Shown here in pieces: positions 1-5,546 of a stretch of DNA of 8,299 bases. Origin of the DNA: Oscillospiraceae bacterium. GTDB lineage: Bacteria > Bacillota > Clostridia > Oscillospirales > Ruminococcaceae. Under the pieces are notes generated by a model that worked only from the letters and a program-made list of their open reading frames with translations, had not been told where the DNA came from and did not search any database. How positions within the stretch are numbered: position 1 is the stretch's first letter; each line of letters starts with the position of its first letter. The DNA is taken from the NCBI GenBank assembly GCA_900768245.1, contig CAAGCE010000168.1:1-8299 (forward strand), written 5' to 3'. The position numbers were made by a program, and so were the translations under genes.

Positions 1-223
1 CAAACATAATAATAAATGACTTAAAAACATAAAATGCAGGTGCATAGCCAAATTGACTCAAAGCAAGCCCTAATATGTATGAAAAGATAAAAATAGTAAA
101 AAATACAATTTTGTTTACTTTGATATTTTTACTGCCTAAGCACGTTTTGTAAAACAGTATTGTCGTAAACATATCAAAAACAGTTCCAAGAACTGCAAAT
201 ATTGTCTGAACCGTACCACTCAT
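1..223 (-). CDS. N-terminal part of a membrane protein, probable AgrC-like sensor histidine kinase (cut by window edge)
   Basis: The frame opens with an ATG that shares one base with the TAA of the response regulator gene (TAATG overlap) and stays open for 74 codons to the window edge. The visible residues are strongly hydrophobic: probable membrane segments at about 4-25 and 39-56, and a third beginning near 62, joined by a short Lys-rich loop (KNIKVNK) at about 32-38. Sensor kinases of the AgrC/ComD type start with five to six membrane helices followed by a cytoplasmic kinase and GHKL ATPase domain, and they are commonly co-transcribed with a LytTR regulator. Position and topology fit that role: detecting an extracellular peptide and phosphorylating the neighbouring regulator. 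The kinase part is outside the window, so the assignment rests on context and another membrane protein is possible. Translation is probably coupled to the upstream gene. Confidence 0.72.
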   Translation of the reverse strand, partial: MSGTVQTIFAVLGTVFDMFTTILFYKTCLGSKNIKVNKIVFFTIFIFSYILGLALSQFGYAPAFYVFKSFIIMF

Positions 224-957
224 TATCTTTTATACCTCATTACCATATATTTTGAAAAAGCGTCTTTTATTTCTGAAAGCTTACGTCTGCTTACAGGTAC
301 GATTTTTCCTGTTGAAAATTCAAGTGAATCAGCATTGAATTTTCTGATGTACTTCATGTTTGCAATACACAAACGATGAATACTGATAAAATATTTGTTT
401 GCAAGCTCATCTTCAAAATCCGTAAGCTTGCCTTTGATTATCATTTCATCTTTATTGGTTGTAATAACAACTCCTGTTTTTTTAACGGCTTCAAAACACA
501 CGATGTCGTCAAGGTGAAGTATAATTTCTCCGCTTTTCTGTGAAATTACAGTAATGTTTGTTTCCAGTTCTCCGATATAGGAAAGCATTTTTTTTAGCTT
601 CTGTTCAAAAAGCTCGTAAGAAATCGGCTTAGTAAAATATTGAGATGCCTGAACATCAAAGCTGTCCTGCATATATTCGGGATAGCTTGTAATAAAAGCA
701 ATAAGTACATTTCTGTCGGGAATTCGGCGTATTTCTTCGGCAGTTTCTATGCCATTCCGTCCCGGCATTTCCATATCAAGAAAAATTATGTCAAAGGGTG
801 ACTTTTCATTATAATACTTTTTTAAAAGCTCATTACCGCTTGTAAAACGTTCTATCTGAAATTCTGTGTCAGTTTTTGTTGAAAATCTGGTAAGATAGTC
901 AGAAATATTTTTTATCTGACTTATCTCATCATCGCATATCGCTATTCTGTATAACAT
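223..957 (-). CDS. LytTR-family response regulator (AgrA/ComE-like)
   Basis: A 244-residue regulator with two domains. Residues 1-125 form a receiver domain: acidic pair D9-D10 in the motif ICDDE, phospho-acceptor D61 in FLDMEMPG, T90 in FITSYPEY, and the conserved Lys110-Pro111. Residues about 135-236 form a LytTR DNA-binding domain, recognisable from VCFEAVKKTGVVI, FISIHRLCIAN and the VSRRK segment near 222-226. Members of this family are phosphorylated by an AgrC-like kinase and bind paired 9-bp direct repeats. The start codon is preceded by AAAGGGGTGA, a good ribosome site. The last codon overlaps the start of the membrane protein gene by one base, so the two form an operon. A promoter and a matching paired site lie directly upstream (987-1046), suggesting autoregulation. 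All key residues are present and the length is normal. Whether it belongs to the mobile element or to the host flank cannot be told from this window. Confidence 0.93.
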   Translation of the reverse strand: MLYRIAICDDEISQIKNISDYLTRFSTKTDTEFQIERFTSGNELLKKYYNEKSPFDIIFLDMEMPGRNGIETAEEIRRIPDRNVLIAFITSYPEYMQDSFDVQASQYFTKPISYELFEQKLKKMLSYIGELETNITVISQKSGEIILHLDDIVCFEAVKKTGVVITTNKDEMIIKGKLTDFEDELANKYFISIHRLCIANMKYIRKFNADSLEFSTGKIVPVSRRKLSEIKDAFSKYMVMRYKR

Positions 958-986
958 TGATTCACCCCTTTGATTAATATACCATT

Positions 987-1015
987 ATTTTAGCATATAT
1001 AAAAATGGTTTGCAA
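987..1015 (-). promoter_or_regulatory. Promoter of the LytTR regulator/sensor operon
   Basis: On the minus strand, TTGCAA (1015-1010) and TAAAAT (992-987) are separated by 17 bp and lie 30 bp upstream of the regulator's start codon. Both boxes are good sigma-A matches with ideal spacing. The -35 box begins 1 bp from a LytTR-type direct repeat. Confidence 0.65.
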
Positions 1016-1016
1016 T

Positions 1017-1046
1017 ACCATTCATTGCTCTAAAACGACCATTCAA
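1017..1046 (-). promoter_or_regulatory. Paired LytTR-type binding site
   Basis: ACCATTCAT (1017-1025) and ACCATTCAA (1038-1046) are direct repeats separated by exactly 12 bp, a 21-bp period. LytTR proteins are known to bind two roughly 9-bp direct repeats with 12-13 bp between them, and the repeat differs from the published general consensus mainly by A for G in the centre. Read on the minus strand, the direction of transcription, the repeats are TTGAATGGT and ATGAATGGT and end next to the -35 box. Binding by the adjacent regulator is inferred. Confidence 0.6.
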
Positions 1047-1068
1047 ATTTGAATTTTATATTTATAAC

Positions 1069-1208
1069 GATTTTGTCCCCACAAAATCAATGCTTGCTAA
1101 AATCAAGCGTAATTCTCCCAAGTTGAATATCCTTCCTATTTTCTCGGATTGAAAGAATATTCACCCAAGTTGAAACCCACGCAAATACGTCATTACAACC
1201 GAATATCC
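1069..1208 (-). repeat. Inverted second copy of the oriT-like region
   Basis: Read on the minus strand, 1104-1069 matches 3586-3620 upstream of mobC over about 35 bases, with one extra T and one substitution. It includes the hairpin GATTTTGT-4 nt-ACAAAATC (1069-1088, perfect 8-bp arms). Looser similarity continues on the distal side, with shared blocks GGAGAATTA and AAGGATATTC. The copy also carries an internal direct repeat, ATTC(T/A)CCCAAGTTGAA, at 1112-1127 and 1159-1174 (one mismatch in 16). No mob gene follows: the similarity stops at the outer edge of the hairpin. This may be an element end, a remnant of a second element, or a product of relaxase-mediated recombination. An apparent 77-codon open frame across this stretch is not a gene. 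Confidence 0.65.
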
Positions 1209-1210
1209 AC

Positions 1211-1259
1211 AAAAAACGAAGCTCTGAAGGCAGTTGCAGCCTTTGGGGCTTCGTTTTTT
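1211..1259 (+). terminator. Strong intrinsic terminator hairpin without an obvious upstream gene
   Basis: A continuous 21-bp stem pairs 1211-1231 with 1239-1259 around a 7-nt loop (AGTTGCA). It runs from a flanking A tract into a T tract, with CGAAGC pairing GCTTCG near the base. Three pairs are G-U only in the plus-strand RNA and become A-C mismatches in the minus-strand RNA, so the hairpin suits plus-strand transcription. No plus-strand gene precedes it. It could shield the element from outside transcription or end a short untranslated RNA across 1050-1210. Confidence 0.75.
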
Positions 1260-1298
1260 TATGCCTTGATAAAGAAAGTGACGGCATTTTCATAATTA

Positions 1299-1346
1299 TG
1301 ACATCAACGCTTATCGGCAAATGACATCAAAATCATAGAAATGACA
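1299..1346. repeat. Cluster of TGACATCA-like motifs upstream of the parM promoter module
   Basis: TGACATCA occurs at 1299-1306 and 1322-1329, and the half-motif TGACA at 1342-1346, with spacings of 23 and 20 bp, roughly two helical turns. They resemble the GACGTCAA units of the adjacent promoter module but lie mainly in the opposite orientation (GTCAT on the minus strand). They may be extra binding sites for the same protein. Confidence 0.4.
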
Positions 1347-1353
1347 CCTCTGC

Positions 1354-1410
1354 GACGTCAATTTTATGTCAAAAAGACGTCAAATGCAAAAATCAGAACT
1401 GATATATAAT
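1354..1410 (+). promoter_or_regulatory. Triple-GTCAA direct-repeat promoter module, copy 1
   Basis: GTCAA occurs at 1357, 1368 and 1379, exactly 11 bp apart. The -10 box TATAAT (1405-1410) begins 26 bp after the start of the last repeat. There is no good -35 box at the expected place (1382-1387 reads AAATGC), so the repeats occupy the -35 region as at activator-dependent promoters. An almost identical module lies at 7900-7956. The transcript would start near 1417, about 120 bases before the tnpW-like gene, and probably serves the parM operon. Confidence 0.65.
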
Positions 1411-1427
1411 TGAAATCAGGATAAGGA

Positions 1428-1454
1428 ACGTCATTTCAAGGGAATATGACGTCA
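1428..1454 (+). promoter_or_regulatory. ACGTCAT/ATGACGT inverted repeat in the leader
   Basis: ACGTCAT (1428-1434) and ATGACGT (1446-1452) form a perfect 7-bp inverted repeat with an 11-bp gap, and the right arm extends into the palindrome TGACGTCA (1447-1454). It lies just downstream of the predicted transcription start, where bound protein could repress. The link to the upstream repeats rests only on shared sequence. Confidence 0.4.
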
Positions 1455-1534
1455 CCATATCTCAAGATGCTCATTTTTGACCAAATGTGACTCTTAACGT
1501 ATTCCATATATATGACGAAAATCGGAAGTGCAAA

Positions 1535-1708
1535 ATGCCGGAAAGATACAAACCCGATTAAGCTGCTCACAGCATTTCTATCGGCAAGACAACCTTTATT
1601 GTAAGCTCTTTTACCGACACGCAGTCAACCGTTACGGCGGAGGAGCTTATCATAAAAATGCTTAAATCAAAGGTTGCAGAAGCGGCAAAGGAGGAAAAAA
1701 CAGCATGA
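1535..1708 (+). pseudogene. TnpW-like small transposon-encoded protein gene with an in-frame stop at codon 9
   Basis: An ATG at 1535 with GGAAGTG just upstream reads MPERYKPD, then TAA (1559-1561). The same frame continues without interruption for 48 more codons to a TGA at 1706-1708. The continuation contains ISIGKTTFIVSSF and a helical end, TAEELIIKMLKSKV, which fit the small TnpW family (an I-G-x-T-T-[YF]-I-V core followed by an amphipathic helix). TnpW proteins are encoded on clostridial transposons and have no firmly known function. One base change from a sense codon such as AAA would explain the stop. The end overlaps the ParM-like start as ATGA, the usual arrangement for coupled translation. 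No convincing restart codon follows the stop, so I treat it as broken, although a sequencing error is possible. Confidence 0.75.
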
Positions 1709-2634
1709 TCCCTTACAACAATTCTATTATTGTGCCTGTCGACACAGGCTACGGGAATATCAAAAACTCACTGCACTCATTCCCCACCGGAATTTCAGCA
1801 TACCAGACCAAACCTGCATTTGAGGGCAAGATACTTCATATCGGAGATATGTACTATCGTATCGGTGAAGGTCACAAGGAGTATATTCCCGACAAGACCG
1901 TTGACGAGGAATTTCGTCTGCTGACTATCGCAGCGATTTGTGATGAATGCCGCAGCTGCGGATATTATGAAGGCAACATTTATCTTGCAGTCGGCTGTCC
2001 CACTGCAATGCTTACGGTCCAGCGTGAAAGCACAAGAAAGTATTTTATGAGCAGTACCCATATTGACTGCGAGTACAATAATATCCATTATCACCTCAAC
2101 ATTGTCGGATGCTTCGTTTACCCTCAGGGCTATGCGGCGGTCACGGAGCATCTTCACAATATGACAGGTGTGAACATGGTCATTGATATTGGAAACGGTA
2201 CGGCGAACATCTTGCAGATCAACAACAAAAAGCCAATCGAAGAAAAATGTGTCACCGAAAAGCTTGGCGTAAATCAATATATGATAGCCGTGCAGAAAGC
2301 TGTAATGGCCGCATACGGCAAGAAAATTGATCCCGAAATGGTTGAGCTTTTTTTCCGAAACGGAGATACCAACGTTTCCGACAATTACAAAAATATTTTC
2401 CGTGAAGAAACCGAAAAATATTGCCGTAAGATTTTCGACGCACTTTACAGATGTGAGTACGATCCCGATTTTATGAAGCTGTATGTCTGCGGCGGCGGTG
2501 TTAAGCTTATCAGACGTTTCGGAAAATACAATTCCGACAGAGTGATTTTTATTGATGACATCTGTGCCACTGCTAAAGGCTATCAGCAGTTTGCTTTGAA
2601 GACACTGAAATCATTGGAAAAGAGGTCTGAGTAA
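1705..2634 (+). CDS. ParM/Alp-like actin-type ATPase (plasmid segregation)
   Basis: A 309-residue actin-fold protein. The phosphate-1 loop is VPVDTGYGNIK (residues 10-20, D13). The phosphate-2 loop is VIDIGNGTANI (159-169, D161). The adenosine motif is VCGGGVKL (261-268), and the C-terminal A-K-G-Y-Q-Q-F-A helix (290-297) is typical of ParM/StbA relatives. Such proteins polymerise with ATP in the cytoplasm and push replicated DNA apart when bound to a ParR-centromere complex. Length is close to the family norm and no motif is missing. AAAGGAGG lies 10 bases before the ATG, and the start overlaps the stop of the broken TnpW-like gene. The TAA overlaps the next ATG by one base, so it heads an operon with the ParR-like gene. 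On an integrative element its likely job is stabilising an excised circular, perhaps replicating, form; that part is inference. Confidence 0.88.
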   Translation: MIPYNNSIIVPVDTGYGNIKNSLHSFPTGISAYQTKPAFEGKILHIGDMYYRIGEGHKEYIPDKTVDEEFRLLTIAAICDECRSCGYYEGNIYLAVGCPTAMLTVQRESTRKYFMSSTHIDCEYNNIHYHLNIVGCFVYPQGYAAVTEHLHNMTGVNMVIDIGNGTANILQINNKKPIEEKCVTEKLGVNQYMIAVQKAVMAAYGKKIDPEMVELFFRNGDTNVSDNYKNIFREETEKYCRKIFDALYRCEYDPDFMKLYVCGGGVKLIRRFGKYNSDRVIFIDDICATAKGYQQFALKTLKSLEKRSE

Positions 2635-2984
2635 TGAAGCAGATGAAAAGGATAACGCTTAGGCTCTCGCTTGAAAATCCCCTAGACAGAGAAGTCGCCG
2701 ACTTTCTTGCCAACATCGACAGGAATAAATATCATACAGTTAATAATGCGATTAAAACCATTTTGTATTCGGTTATTAGCGGTACTAATAGTAATTCTGA
2801 AAAAGCAACTTCTAAAGTGGATATGAAAGATATCATTACAGTTATCCGCACAACTCTGGAAATTGAAATTTCCAAACTGCTTTCTTCCTTTGTTTCGTGT
2901 AACCATGCTGTCAAGGAACAGAACAAACCGCCTGATGAAGCCCTTTACGATGATGACATCGACATGGATTTTATCGGAGGCTGA
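2634..2984 (+). CDS. Small ParR-like adaptor protein
   Basis: A 116-residue protein encoded immediately after the ParM-like gene, with a one-base TAATG overlap and AAAAGAGG eight bases before the start. Residues 5-45 (KRITLRLSLENPLDRE and a following helix around NNAIKTIL) resemble the short strand plus helices of ribbon-helix-helix plasmid proteins. The middle is a probable helix (about 65-88), and the C-terminus is acidic and hydrophobic, ending DDDIDMDFIGG. In studied ParMRC systems, ParR binds centromere repeats through a ribbon-helix-helix fold and caps ParM filaments with its C-terminal tail, which this tail would suit. The call depends largely on position and overall plan rather than on a diagnostic motif. 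The centromere is not identified; in known systems it often lies upstream of parM, where repeats exist at 1299-1454. Confidence 0.62.
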   Translation: MKQMKRITLRLSLENPLDREVADFLANIDRNKYHTVNNAIKTILYSVISGTNSNSEKATSKVDMKDIITVIRTTLEIEISKLLSSFVSCNHAVKEQNKPPDEALYDDDIDMDFIGG

Positions 2985-2988
2985 TGAT

Positions 2989-3504
2989 ATGACAATCAAG
3001 GAATATTGCGAAAAGTACGATCAGAAATTTCAGACAGTGTATAAGAAAATCTCACACCATAAGGATAAGGAGCTTGCAGGACATATTACAAAGGTTAAGG
3101 GAGAGAGCCTTGAGCTTGATGATTTTGCCGTGGATTTTCTTCTTCCGGCTCAGGTAAAGGTCATTCAGGCTATTGAGGAATGCGAGGGCATTGTCCGTGA
3201 AAATAACGACTTAAAGGATAAGCTGTATTCGGCTGAAACCATTGCAGAGCAGACGGATAAGCAGCTTTCAAAGGCACTTGCGGATAATGAAAAGCTGACT
3301 GACGAAATAGATCGCCTTAAAAGCGACTTATCTGAAAAAAATAAGGAGATCAACGAGCTTTCAGAGAAGTTTGAAACAGAACGACACATCTCTGACCAAA
3401 CTATTAAAGAGCTTGAAAAAAGCATAGCGGAGCTTTCCAATGAAAATAAGATTCTTACCGAAAAGTTGGAAGCTGTTCCGAAGATTTTCAGGAAAAATCA
3501 GTAG
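2989..3504 (+). CDS. HTH-plus-coiled-coil DNA-binding protein (pSK1 Par/KfrA-like architecture)
   Basis: A 171-residue protein. Residues 1-48 (TIKEYCEKYDQKFQTVYKKI, then GHITKVKGESLELDDFAVDF) look like a MerR-type or plasmid HTH domain with a short wing. Residues about 58-162 are a long, charged heptad-rich coiled coil with many E, K, L and N residues, ending in a basic tail, IFRKNQ. Plasmid proteins with this plan, such as staphylococcal pSK1 Par and KfrA, bind DNA near partition loci and aid stable inheritance. The start at 2989 is chosen because GGAGG lies eight bases upstream and the ParR-like gene ends four bases earlier; the frame is open back to 2863, but those extra 42 codons would run inside that gene. 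It is the last gene before the oriT candidate. Precise function is unproven. Confidence 0.75.
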   Translation: MTIKEYCEKYDQKFQTVYKKISHHKDKELAGHITKVKGESLELDDFAVDFLLPAQVKVIQAIEECEGIVRENNDLKDKLYSAETIAEQTDKQLSKALADNEKLTDEIDRLKSDLSEKNKEINELSEKFETERHISDQTIKELEKSIAELSNENKILTEKLEAVPKIFRKNQ

Positions 3505-3506
3505 TT

Positions 3507-3631
3507 TTTCGCTATTCTCTGTGGGAGAAAGGATATTCTCATCGGGAGAAAATCAAATCCTTTCAACCACGGAGAATTAAAGGTAGATTTAGCAAGCATT
3601 GATTTTGTGGGAACAAAATCTCATAGCGAAA
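3507..3631 (+). other. Candidate origin of transfer (oriT) with nested inverted repeats
   Basis: This gap directly precedes mobC and the relaxase gene, the usual place for oriT. It holds an outer 9-bp inverted repeat TTTCGCTAT (3507-3515)/ATAGCGAAA (3623-3631); an 8-bp pair GAAAGGAT (3527-3534)/ATCCTTTC (3557-3564); two small hairpins TTCTC-5 nt-GAGAA at 3515-3529 and 3536-3550, 21 bp apart; a third GAGAA at 3572; and a perfect hairpin GATTTTGT-GGGA-ACAAAATC (3601-3620). In MOBP systems the nick lies a few bases 3' of such a hairpin, so I expect nic within about 10 bases after 3620. The right arm of the outer repeat overlaps the mobC ribosome site and could mask it in a read-through transcript. 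Confidence 0.6.
3586..3620 (+). repeat. Conserved hairpin block shared with 1069-1104
   Basis: The 35 bases from GATTTAGCAAGC to the end of the ACAAAATC arm recur in inverted orientation at 1069-1104, with one inserted T and one substitution. Inside is the 8-bp-arm hairpin (3601-3620). The loop is GGGA here and GGGG in the other copy read in the same direction. Because the arms are strictly kept, the structure itself is probably what is recognised, most likely by the relaxase. Confidence 0.75.
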
Positions 3632-3639
3632 GGAGTTTT

Positions 3640-3969
3640 ATGAACAGAGATAACTATATAAAAATAAGGGTGTCGGCAGATGAACTGTCGGCTATAAAGA
3701 AAAAAGCTGCCGATTCCAATATGACAGTCAGCGATTTTCTCCGTGATATGGCTTTGAACGGCAATGTAATTCTGTATGACACAGAAAATATTTACCGTTT
3801 CAATCAGCTTATGCGCTCGATTGGAACTAATATTAACCAAATCGCTTTGGTGGTGAATGCCGAAAAGAAGGTGTACAAGGGTGACATTGATGCACTTCGC
3901 AGAGAGGTAAATAATCTCCGTAATGAATTTCACAAGTACATTTCACCGCTGAAAAGGCGTGAACTGTAA
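3640..3969 (+). CDS. mobC: MobC-like relaxosome accessory protein
   Basis: A 109-residue protein with an N-terminal ribbon-helix-helix region (NYIKIRVSADELSAIKKKA, then MTVSDFLRDMAL, residues 5-39) and a second part containing FNQLMRSIGTNINQIALVVN (54-73). That RxIGxNxNQIA pattern is the hallmark of the MobC family, proteins that bind oriT beside the nick and help the relaxase open the strands. The start at 3640 is supported by AAAGGAG (3629-3635) four bases upstream; a longer reading from 3607 would start inside the oriT hairpin. The stop overlaps the relaxase start by one base (TAATG), so the pair is translationally coupled. Part of the ribosome site lies in the outer oriT inverted repeat, and MobC may regulate its own gene by binding there; this is inference. 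Confidence 0.9.
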   Translation: MNRDNYIKIRVSADELSAIKKKAADSNMTVSDFLRDMALNGNVILYDTENIYRFNQLMRSIGTNINQIALVVNAEKKVYKGDIDALRREVNNLRNEFHKYISPLKRREL

Positions 3970-5546
3970 TGGCTTACATAAAGCACACAGCGATACACAC
4001 TACGCCGAGAGCGCATCTGAAATACATTCTTAACCCCGGCAAAAACGAGGATATGAAGTACAGCACAGCAATTTGCTGTACAAACGATTATGCTGCTGCC
4101 TACGAAGATTTCAGAGAAATTTATGAAGCATTTGCCAAAGGCAGGTTTGACAACCGCACAAAAAGCAAATATGAAAGCGTTCGCATTCATTCCTACATAC
4201 AATCATTTGATGAATCGGTCTCTCCTGAAACGGCTCATCAGATAGGCGTGGAATGGGCAAAAGCTATGTTCGGCGAAGATCGTCCCGTTATCATTTCAAC
4301 ACACACCAACACAGGGCATTGCCACAATCACATAGCCGTTTGTGCTTATGATGTGAAAGGCAATCGCTGGTTCGGGGACAGGATAACATATAATCTTGCG
4401 AGAGAAGTTTCCGATAGGGTTTGTCTTGAGCATGGTCTGAGCATTATTAAAAATCCAAAGAAGCACAGCTCTGTGAAATACAACGAATGGGATTCCCGCA
4501 AAAAGGGCTGCTCATGGAAAGTGAAAATGGCAGATGTTATCGACAGGCTGATAGTTCATAATGATGTCACCGATATTACTTCGCTCATTGAAAAAATGCG
4601 TGAAAGCGGTTATGTTTTTACCAATGAAAAGCGAATGATCGCTAAGCCTGCGAATGTGAAATACGGGTGTTCAGTAGCCAAGCTTGGTTATGGTTATTCA
4701 ATGGAAATGCTTCAAATGAGAATTGCAAACAAGCAGAATGAATTTGCCGGAATAAAGATAAGTGCGTTTTTCGGTGTACAGGTCGATTATGCTGTTACTG
4801 TTCGTGAAAAGCAGATCGAACTTTATCGTTCACGTTCCGTTTCAACGAATATTTCTTATGCAGAGGTCAGAAGAACAATGGAGCTGCTGAATTATGTACA
4901 CGATAATCACATTCATTCTGTTGATGATATGAAAGCGGTTGTAGGCAAAGCAAAAGCGAAAGCAGAAAAGCTTTACTATCGTTATGATTATCTATGCAAG
5001 GAGAAAAAGCTGCTTGAACAGCTAAAAAAATTCGGTAATGAATATCATTATCTTGTCAACAGAGCCGACAGAACAAACATTGAACAGAAACGGCTTGAAG
5101 AATTATATCGAAAATTTCTGCCCAATGCTTTTCTCGGCCGTGGCAATTACGGTGATCCCGATTGGGTGCAAAAACAGATAGATCAGATGCAGAGTGATAT
5201 TCGTGGAATTGACAGCGTGTATGCTGAGCTGAAGAAAGCCAATTCGGATTATTATCGTGCATGGAACGGTCAGGAATTACTTGAAAGAACTCTTGAAACT
5301 GATTTTGACCGTATCCGCAAGCAGGAGCATTTGCGTAAGCAGATTGAAATGTATCATCAGGGATATGAATTGCAGGAAGATGGTACATACGTTATAAATC
5401 CCGAAGCTACTTCCGTAAGAAACGCTGAGCTTGAATATCTTGCAAGACTTGAAGAAGAAAAGCAGCTTCGTGCCGAAGAAGAATATCTTCGTAAGTTGGA
5501 AAAACAGGAACGTGCAAGACGCAGAAGTTATGATCGTTCAAGATAA
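3969..5546 (+). CDS. mobA: MOBP-type relaxase (mobilization nickase)
   Basis: A 525-residue relaxase. Residues 1-23 (AYIKHTAIHTTPRAHLKYIL) carry the probable catalytic tyrosine Y19, with Y3 a less likely alternative. H74 lies in the conserved RIHSYIQSFD block. The metal-binding histidine motif is HTNTGHCHNHIAV (H112, H117, H119, H121). Relaxases of this family nick one strand at oriT, stay joined to its 5' end and pilot it into a recipient through a helper conjugation apparatus; no type IV secretion genes are visible here, so the element would be mobilizable rather than self-transmissible. The C-terminal half (about 330-525) is highly charged and coiled-coil-like, ending in an E/R/K-rich stretch. 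It is coupled to mobC. Its last 19 bases overlap the predicted original end of the convergent NB-ARC gene. All motifs are intact. Confidence 0.92.
   Translation: MAYIKHTAIHTTPRAHLKYILNPGKNEDMKYSTAICCTNDYAAAYEDFREIYEAFAKGRFDNRTKSKYESVRIHSYIQSFDESVSPETAHQIGVEWAKAMFGEDRPVIISTHTNTGHCHNHIAVCAYDVKGNRWFGDRITYNLAREVSDRVCLEHGLSIIKNPKKHSSVKYNEWDSRKKGCSWKVKMADVIDRLIVHNDVTDITSLIEKMRESGYVFTNEKRMIAKPANVKYGCSVAKLGYGYSMEMLQMRIANKQNEFAGIKISAFFGVQVDYAVTVREKQIELYRSRSVSTNISYAEVRRTMELLNYVHDNHIHSVDDMKAVVGKAKAKAEKLYYRYDYLCKEKKLLEQLKKFGNEYHYLVNRADRTNIEQKRLEELYRKFLPNAFLGRGNYGDPDWVQKQIDQMQSDIRGIDSVYAELKKANSDYYRAWNGQELLERTLETDFDRIRKQEHLRKQIEMYHQGYELQEDGTYVINPEATSVRNAELEYLARLEEEKQLRAEEEYLRKLEKQERARRRSYDRSR

Noticed and set aside
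1087..1320. Minus-strand open frame of 77 codons
   Set aside because: It runs through the terminator hairpin and the oriT-like repeat, has no ribosome site and no recognisable domain.
1299..1460. CRISPR array or rolling-circle iterons
   Set aside because: Repeats are only 5-9 bp, irregularly spaced, with no constant long repeat and no adjacent cas or rep gene.
1795..2277. Minus-strand open frame of 160 codons opposite the parM-like gene
   Set aside because: It is a shadow of a well-supported actin-like gene, with no ribosome site and no protein signature.
2863..2988. Longer N-terminus for the HTH/coiled-coil protein
   Set aside because: It would begin inside the ParR-like gene. GGAGG before the ATG at 2989 and the start of the HTH region at that Met support the shorter form.
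3561..3589. Promoter TTTCAA-17 bp-TAGATT before mobC
   Set aside because: The -35 box matches only three of six consensus bases, too weak to call in AT-rich DNA.
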